Source of the DNA: Mariniphaga sp964624645
GTDB taxonomy: Bacteria; Bacteroidota; Bacteroidia; Bacteroidales; Prolixibacteraceae
NCBI GenBank assembly: GCA_964624645.1
Contig: CAZVAD010000085.1
Span: forward strand, 1 to 11,904
Length of the DNA: 11,904 nucleotides
Direction: 5' to 3'
A program made the position numbers and the translations under genes. This document shows, piece after piece, positions 7,570-11,904 of this stretch (positions are counted from its first letter, which is position 1; each line of letters starts with the position of its first letter). The notes under the pieces are model-generated. The model was not told where the DNA came from. It saw only the letters and a program-made list of their open reading frames with translations, and did no database searches.

Positions 7570-7653
7570 TTATTTTTTAGACATAGGACAGCATGTAATT
7601 CAATTAAAAATAAAGCAAAAGTTTATAAATCTTAACCAAATAAATTTCGTTTT

Positions 7654-9981
7654 ATGGATAATATGTTCATTTTAGTTCCTGTTGCCTCACTTTTGGCACT
7701 GGCCTTTGCGTGGTATTTTTTTAAGTCGATGATGAAATATCCCGAAGGCACTCCCCGCATGAAAGAGATTGCGCAATACGTGAGAGAAGGCGCCATGGCC
7801 TATTTAAGAAGGCAGTATAAAGTGGTTACCCTTGTTTTCATTGTGTTGTTTATTTTGCTGACCATTATGGCCTATTTTAATGTGCAGAACCCGTTTGTGC
7901 CCATTGCATTTTTAACCGGCGGATTTTTCTCCGGGCTTTGTGGTTTTTTAGGTATGAAAACAGCAACCTTTGCCTCTGCACGCACGGCACACGGCGCATC
8001 AGAGTCGCTGAACAAGGGATTGCAGGTGGCATTCCGCAGCGGCGCGGTGATGGGTCTTGTGGTTGTTGGTTTTGCCCTGTTAGACATTGCCCTCTGGTTC
8101 CTTTTGCTGGACAAATGGATTTACACGCCTGCAAACATGTCCGAAGGATTGCGTTTCCTCGGGCTGACCTTTGTGCACCCGCATCCGGAATATGTGCTGA
8201 ATGGGATAATTACCGAAGCCGGGATTCGTGCTAAATTGGGTGAGATTACCGTAACCATGCTGACCTTCGGTATGGGCGCTTCCACACAGGCGCTGTTTGC
8301 CCGTGTTGGTGGCGGAATTTATACCAAAGCTGCTGACGTTGGCGCTGACCTGGTGGGTAAGGTGGAAGCCGGTATTCCCGAGGATGACCCGCGTAATCCT
8401 GCAACCATTGCAGACAATGTTGGCGATAACGTGGGCGACGTAGCCGGTATGGGCGCAGACCTTTATGAATCGTATGTGGGTTCAATTCTTGCCACTGCCG
8501 CGCTGGGCGCTTCACTGCCTGCACTGGTGATGAAAACTTCCGGGCTGACGCCGTATCAGGCTGTCCTTGCCCCCATGATTGTAGCCGCGATTGGAATCAT
8601 TCTCTCCATCATTGGAATTTTCATGGTCAGGACAAAAGAATCGGCCACTCAGAAAAACCTGCTCAACGCACTGCTTCTGGGAACCGGCGGAAGCTCTTTT
8701 CTGGTTCTGCTGGCAATGGTTGGTCTGGTGCTCATAGGTTGGGTAACCTGGGGAGTTTTCTGGGCTGTGGTAATCGGTCTGGCAGCAGGCGTAATTATCG
8801 GACAGGCAACCGAATATTATACTTCCGATGAATACAATCCTACCAAGGGAATTGCCAAACAGGCACAACATGGCCCCGCAACCACCATCATTGACGGGCT
8901 TGCCGTGGGGATGTATTCCACCTGGATTCCTGTTGTAACCATTGTGGTTGCAATTTTGGGCGCTTTCTGGACAGCCGGGGGAACCCATAGCCTTGCCATG
9001 GGGGTTTACGGCATCGGGTTCGCAGCAGTCGGCATGCTTTCCACACTTGGGATTACGCTGGCTACGGATGCCTTTGGCCCGATTGCCGACAATGCAGGCG
9101 GCAACGCCGAGATGTCGGAGCTGGAACCGCACGTGCGCGAACGGACAGATGCTCTGGATATGCTTGGAAACACCACCGCTGCAACCGGGAAAGGTTTTGC
9201 CATCGGTTCGGCAGCGCTCACTGCAATGGCGCTGATCTCAGCCTACATGGAAGAAATCAGACTCTGGTTTGACCGCATTGCCAAAGCGGGCGAGGGGTTT
9301 GTAACCAAGGGGAGCTATGTTTTTTACAATGAAATTGCGCCGGCAGTTCAGGAAGGAATGAATGCCGTGAAAATTTCAACGGCATCTGTTGAAGATTTCT
9401 CTGCAGCTTATAATATCACCTTGTTTAACCCACTATTCCTTGGCGGAATTTTCCTTGGCGCAATGATGGCTTTCCTTTTCAGCGCGATGACCATGAAAGC
9501 TGTCGGGCGTGCTGCCGGAGCCATGGTTGACGAAGTGCGCCGCCAGTTCCGTGAAATAAAGGGAATTCTGGAAGGCAAGGCAGTACCTGATTATGCAAAA
9601 TGCGTGGAAATCTCCACACGAGGCGCACAAAAGGAAATGTTACTGCCGTCGCTGGTGGCTATTATTGTGCCCGTTGTGGTTGGCGTGGCAATGGGTGTTG
9701 CCGGTGTTGTGGGATTGCTTGCCGGTGGCCTGACTGCCGGATTTACCCTTGCTGTTTTTATGAATAACGCAGGAGGCGCATGGGACAACGCCAAGAAATT
9801 CATTGAAAAAGGAAATTACGGCGGAAAAGGCGGTGAAGCACACAAAGCCGGCGTAGTCGGCGATACGGTGGGCGACCCGTTCAAGGACACCGCAGGCCCG
9901 TCCCTGAATATTCTGATTAAACTGATGACTATGGTTTCGGTTGTAATGGCCGGACTGACGGTTACAATCAGTCTTTTATAG
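7654..9981 (+). CDS. hppA: K+-dependent Na+ (possibly Na+,H+) translocating membrane pyrophosphatase
   Basis: A 775-residue inner-membrane protein with about 16 hydrophobic segments. It hydrolyses pyrophosphate and pumps cations outward. The catalytic region contains DVGADLVGKVEAGIPEDD (residues 228-245) and DNVGDNVGDVAG (254-265), which bind Mg2+ and PPi; the C-terminal VGDTVGDPFKDTAGPS is also intact. GNTTAATGKG (505-514) has Ala509 and Gly512, the residues of the K+-dependent class rather than the Lys/Thr pair of K+-independent enzymes. D269, E272 and S273 match the ion-gate triad of Na+-pumping members. T88, F92 and D144 match three signature positions reported for Bacteroides Na+,H+-pumps. 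Two loops (about 152-196 and 531-588) look longer than in the 726-residue Thermotoga enzyme. The gene appears to stand alone, ending in a terminator at 10001-10033. Identification is firm; ion specificity is inferred. Confidence 0.97.
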   Translation: MDNMFILVPVASLLALAFAWYFFKSMMKYPEGTPRMKEIAQYVREGAMAYLRRQYKVVTLVFIVLFILLTIMAYFNVQNPFVPIAFLTGGFFSGLCGFLGMKTATFASARTAHGASESLNKGLQVAFRSGAVMGLVVVGFALLDIALWFLLLDKWIYTPANMSEGLRFLGLTFVHPHPEYVLNGIITEAGIRAKLGEITVTMLTFGMGASTQALFARVGGGIYTKAADVGADLVGKVEAGIPEDDPRNPATIADNVGDNVGDVAGMGADLYESYVGSILATAALGASLPALVMKTSGLTPYQAVLAPMIVAAIGIILSIIGIFMVRTKESATQKNLLNALLLGTGGSSFLVLLAMVGLVLIGWVTWGVFWAVVIGLAAGVIIGQATEYYTSDEYNPTKGIAKQAQHGPATTIIDGLAVGMYSTWIPVVTIVVAILGAFWTAGGTHSLAMGVYGIGFAAVGMLSTLGITLATDAFGPIADNAGGNAEMSELEPHVRERTDALDMLGNTTAATGKGFAIGSAALTAMALISAYMEEIRLWFDRIAKAGEGFVTKGSYVFYNEIAPAVQEGMNAVKISTASVEDFSAAYNITLFNPLFLGGIFLGAMMAFLFSAMTMKAVGRAAGAMVDEVRRQFREIKGILEGKAVPDYAKCVEISTRGAQKEMLLPSLVAIIVPVVVGVAMGVAGVVGLLAGGLTAGFTLAVFMNNAGGAWDNAKKFIEKGNYGGKGGEAHKAGVVGDTVGDPFKDTAGPSLNILIKLMTMVSVVMAGLTVTISLL

Positions 9982-10000
9982 TCTTTGGTTGAATCGTTGC

Positions 10001-10033
10001 AAAAACCACTTGTCCACCGGGCAGGTGGTTTTT
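10001..10033 (+). terminator. Intrinsic terminator after hppA
   Basis: A hairpin of 15 base pairs, including two G-T wobbles, forms between 10001-10015 and 10019-10033 with a 3-base loop. The outer pairs are five A opposite five T, so it ends in a T-run and could also stop transcription from the opposite side. It begins 19 bases after the hppA stop codon. Confidence 0.85.
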
Positions 10034-10095
10034 GATTATAACCGGATGCTATGCGGCGGCTTAAAAGACGATATCAATAAGAAAAATGCCTTGTT

Positions 10096-10653
10096 ATGAA
10101 AAAAATATTCCTTATTGCTCTGGCAACTGTAACTTTGACCGTTTACGGGCAGGATAAGTACAATTATGTACATTTCAACAAACTGACAGAAGTTGCAGGG
10201 ACTGAATATGTGATCGCTTCAGTTGAAAATTGGGGCAAAGTGTTTGGAGTGAACAGCAGGTATCTGTTATTCATAAACACCAAAACCGGCGAAGCAAATC
10301 AGGTTGATTTTCCAAATGAAGCACGGATTGGGAAAGCCGAACAAATTAAAATTGACAGCTTAGGTATCAATTTGATTGTTGTGTCTGCAAAGACTGTTGA
10401 CCTGGACGGAAAAAATGGAATTGACTGGAATGATCCGGCACAAATCATCATTTTATCGCCTGACGGAAAAACGAAAACTCAATTGACAGAGGATCGGTTT
10501 TTTGTCAGGAACTGGATGGTTAATAATCTGACCGGGACAATTGTGATTACAGGACATTATGATACGAACGGCAACAACAGATACGACAAGAAGGATAAAA
10601 ACGAAATTCACATTTACGACCTGAAAACATTAAAGCTGATAAGCAAAATCTGA
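10096..10653 (+). CDS. Secreted hypothetical protein with two EF-hand-like loops
   Basis: I do not recognise a named family for this 185-residue protein. It starts with a clear Sec signal peptide (MKKIFLIALATVTLTVYG, likely cut before Q19), so it is exported. Two 12-residue stretches fit EF-hand-like calcium loops: 102-113 (D102, D104, I109, D113) and 156-167 (D156, N158, Y163, D167). Each is preceded by a hydrophobic strand (INLIVVSAK; TGTIVITGH) and followed by another (AQIIILSPDG; NEIHIYDLK), so the unit is duplicated with about 54 residues between loops. The strand-turn pattern and SPDGK motif resemble WD40-like beta-propeller blades of exported Bacteroidota proteins. At this length it would be only two to three blades, so it may be a small domain rather than a full propeller. 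It lies downstream of the hppA terminator and has no obvious promoter match. Confidence 0.8.
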   Translation: MKKIFLIALATVTLTVYGQDKYNYVHFNKLTEVAGTEYVIASVENWGKVFGVNSRYLLFINTKTGEANQVDFPNEARIGKAEQIKIDSLGINLIVVSAKTVDLDGKNGIDWNDPAQIIILSPDGKTKTQLTEDRFFVRNWMVNNLTGTIVITGHYDTNGNNRYDKKDKNEIHIYDLKTLKLISKI

Positions 10654-10773
10654 CAGAAAACCGACCGGATAACATGGATTTTGCACCAGACCCAACCGGT
10701 ATTTCTATATGAACTGATTTTGAAGAGATAAAAAATCATTGCGGGTGAAGCATATTCCTGAACAAAATATTTA

Positions 10774-10781
10774 TATATTTA
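10774..10781 (+). promoter_or_regulatory. Candidate -7 promoter box for the DHOD-like gene
   Basis: TATATTTA differs from TAnnTTTG only in the last base. It lies 37 bases before the ATG at 10819, in an AT-rich stretch followed by an A-rich leader with no Shine-Dalgarno. No convincing -33 box is present. The rest of 10654-10773 shows no gene or clear terminator. Confidence 0.33.
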
Positions 10782-10818
10782 GCTGCTCAAAAAAGAAAAT
10801 TATCAAAAAATAAAAATC

Positions 10819-11832
10819 ATGGCGAATCTTTCAACTACCTACATGGGTTTAAAATTAAAAAGCCCTCTTATTCTCGGCTCCTGTAACCTTACCCTGAAAC
10901 AGGGTGTGCCTCAGCAACTGGAAGAGGCAGGAATTGGCGCTATTGTTTACAAATCACTTTTTGAAGAACAGGTGCAACTTGAAAGTCTTCAGTTATCAGA
11001 AGACTTATCCGAGTACGAATACCGCAGCGCAGAGATGCAGCGTTTATTCCCTGAAATTGAACATGCAGGCCCCAAAGAGCATCTGTTTAATCTTGAAAAA
11101 CTGAAAAAAAGTGTCAACGTGCCGGTAATAGCGAGCCTCAATGCAATCTACGAACCGACTTGGGTTGAATATGCGCGCGAATTGGAAAAGACCGGAGTTG
11201 ATGCCCTGGAGCTTAATCTGTTTTCCGTGCCCGGATATTTTGAGAAGGACGGCGCATCCATTGAGGATAGCCAGGTACATGTTGTTGAATCGGTTAAAAA
11301 AGCTGTGAATATTCCGGTGAGTGTAAAAATCAGCCTGTTTTATACCAATCCGCTCAATTTTATAAAAAAGATGGATGAAGCAGGCGCTGACGGATTTGTT
11401 TTATTCAACAGATTTTTTAATCCGGATGTAAACATCAACGATAAGGAGTTCAATTATCCATGGAGCTTCAGTAACTCAAAAGACCACCTCATTGCATTGC
11501 GGTTCACGGGTTTGCTTTCAGGAAACGTGAATGGCAGCATCTGTGCCGGACGCGGGGTTTATACCGGGAAGGATGTCATTAAGCTGATTCTTGCCGGAGC
11601 CGATGTGGTTCAGGTGGTGAGTACGGTCTATAAAAATAAGCCTGCGGTGATTTCTGAAATTCTGACAGACCTGAACAACTGGATGGATGAGAATGAATTT
11701 GAGTCGCTCAGTGATTTCAGGGGAAAGCTTGCGCGGCACAACCTGAAAGACCCGTTTGTTTATCAGCGCGGGATGTATGTGGATATCCTGATGAATGCAG
11801 AGGAGATTTTCAAAAAATATCCGATGATTTAA
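10819..11832 (+). CDS. Dihydroorotate dehydrogenase-like flavoprotein
   Basis: A 337-residue TIM-barrel protein of the DHOD-like group (PRK07565 type), cytoplasmic. The opening LKLKSPLILGSCNLT (11-25) corresponds to the FMN-barrel N-terminus. K45, N133 (in ELN) and K170 (in VSVKIS) align with residues that contact FMN or substrate in class 1 DHODs. GADGFVLFNRFF (189-200) and the phosphate-binding part SICAGRGVYTGKDVIKLILAGADVVQ (240-265 region) also fit. The catalytic-loop sequence NxSCPN of true class 1 enzymes is missing: here the segment after N133 is LFSVPGYF. It is therefore unlikely to be the pyrimidine enzyme PyrD and probably oxidises or reduces another substrate. Relatives are often annotated as DHODs in error. 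It stands alone and ends in a strong terminator 14 bases past the stop. Confidence 0.92.
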   Translation: MANLSTTYMGLKLKSPLILGSCNLTLKQGVPQQLEEAGIGAIVYKSLFEEQVQLESLQLSEDLSEYEYRSAEMQRLFPEIEHAGPKEHLFNLEKLKKSVNVPVIASLNAIYEPTWVEYARELEKTGVDALELNLFSVPGYFEKDGASIEDSQVHVVESVKKAVNIPVSVKISLFYTNPLNFIKKMDEAGADGFVLFNRFFNPDVNINDKEFNYPWSFSNSKDHLIALRFTGLLSGNVNGSICAGRGVYTGKDVIKLILAGADVVQVVSTVYKNKPAVISEILTDLNNWMDENEFESLSDFRGKLARHNLKDPFVYQRGMYVDILMNAEEIFKKYPMI

Positions 11833-11846
11833 AAAAATCAGCAGAC

Positions 11847-11881
11847 AAAAAAAGCAGAGACGCCGCGTTTCTGCTTTTTTT
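11847..11881 (+). terminator. Intrinsic terminator after the DHOD-like gene
   Basis: A 15-base-pair hairpin (11847-11861 with 11867-11881, one G-T wobble) has a 5-base loop GCCGC. The stem ends in seven A opposite seven T, and T-rich sequence continues to 11891. It is likely to work in both directions. The last bases to 11904 hold nothing recognisable. Confidence 0.88.
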
Positions 11882-11904
11882 GTTTTGTTTTCCGAGGCGC
11901 TCAA

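Noticed and set aside
8512..9132. 206-codon open frame on the minus strand inside hppA
   Set aside because: Rich in C, H, N and Q in the way typical of antisense reading of a membrane-protein gene; no domain or start signal.
11518..11904. Minus-strand frame entering from the right edge and covering the end of the DHOD-like gene
   Set aside because: It runs through the strong terminator hairpin and lies antisense to a conserved coding region; no recognisable protein.
1..11904. Search for CRISPR arrays, tRNA or rRNA genes, insertion sequences and attachment sites
   Set aside because: No regularly spaced repeats, RNA-gene features, transposase frames or terminal inverted repeats were seen.

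Overview
The window looks like an ordinary chromosomal stretch from a member of the Bacteroidota, most likely Bacteroidales. The signs are a DUF4301 protein, a K+-dependent membrane pyrophosphatase with Bacteroidales-like motifs, A-rich leaders with weak or absent Shine-Dalgarno sequences, and several matches to the Bacteroidota promoter (-33 TTTG/TTG, about 19 bases, -7 TAnnTTTG). All of this is read from the sequence without database searches.

Layout. At the left edge, on the minus strand and cut by the window end, is a YefM/Phd-family antitoxin (1-238) with a promoter and operator-like palindromes in front of it. Its toxin partner would lie outside the window. Divergent from it is ygiQ (399-2234), a radical SAM protein of unknown role, followed by a DUF4197 lipoprotein (2264-3019). 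Convergent with that pair is a second radical SAM gene, yhcC (3052-4008, minus). After about 350 bases without a gene come a DUF4301 protein (4362-5891) and a TPR protein (5956-7380). Next is hppA, an ion-pumping membrane pyrophosphatase (7654-9981) ending in a strong intrinsic terminator. A small secreted protein with two EF-hand-like loops (10096-10653) and a dihydroorotate dehydrogenase-like flavoprotein (10819-11832), also with a strong terminator, complete the window.

How the genes work together. I see no evidence of one integrated pathway. Most genes seem to be single transcription units or loose pairs. hppA would couple pyrophosphate hydrolysis to Na+ (and possibly H+) export. The DHOD-like protein is unlikely to be the pyrimidine-pathway enzyme itself. 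The TA antitoxin is the only accessory-type gene.

I looked for an undescribed system and did not find a convincing one. The points most worth checking are the YefM operator geometry, the sugar-nucleotidyltransferase-like motifs in the DUF4301 protein, the Na+,H+-type signature residues of the pyrophosphatase, and the duplicated calcium-loop module in the small secreted protein.
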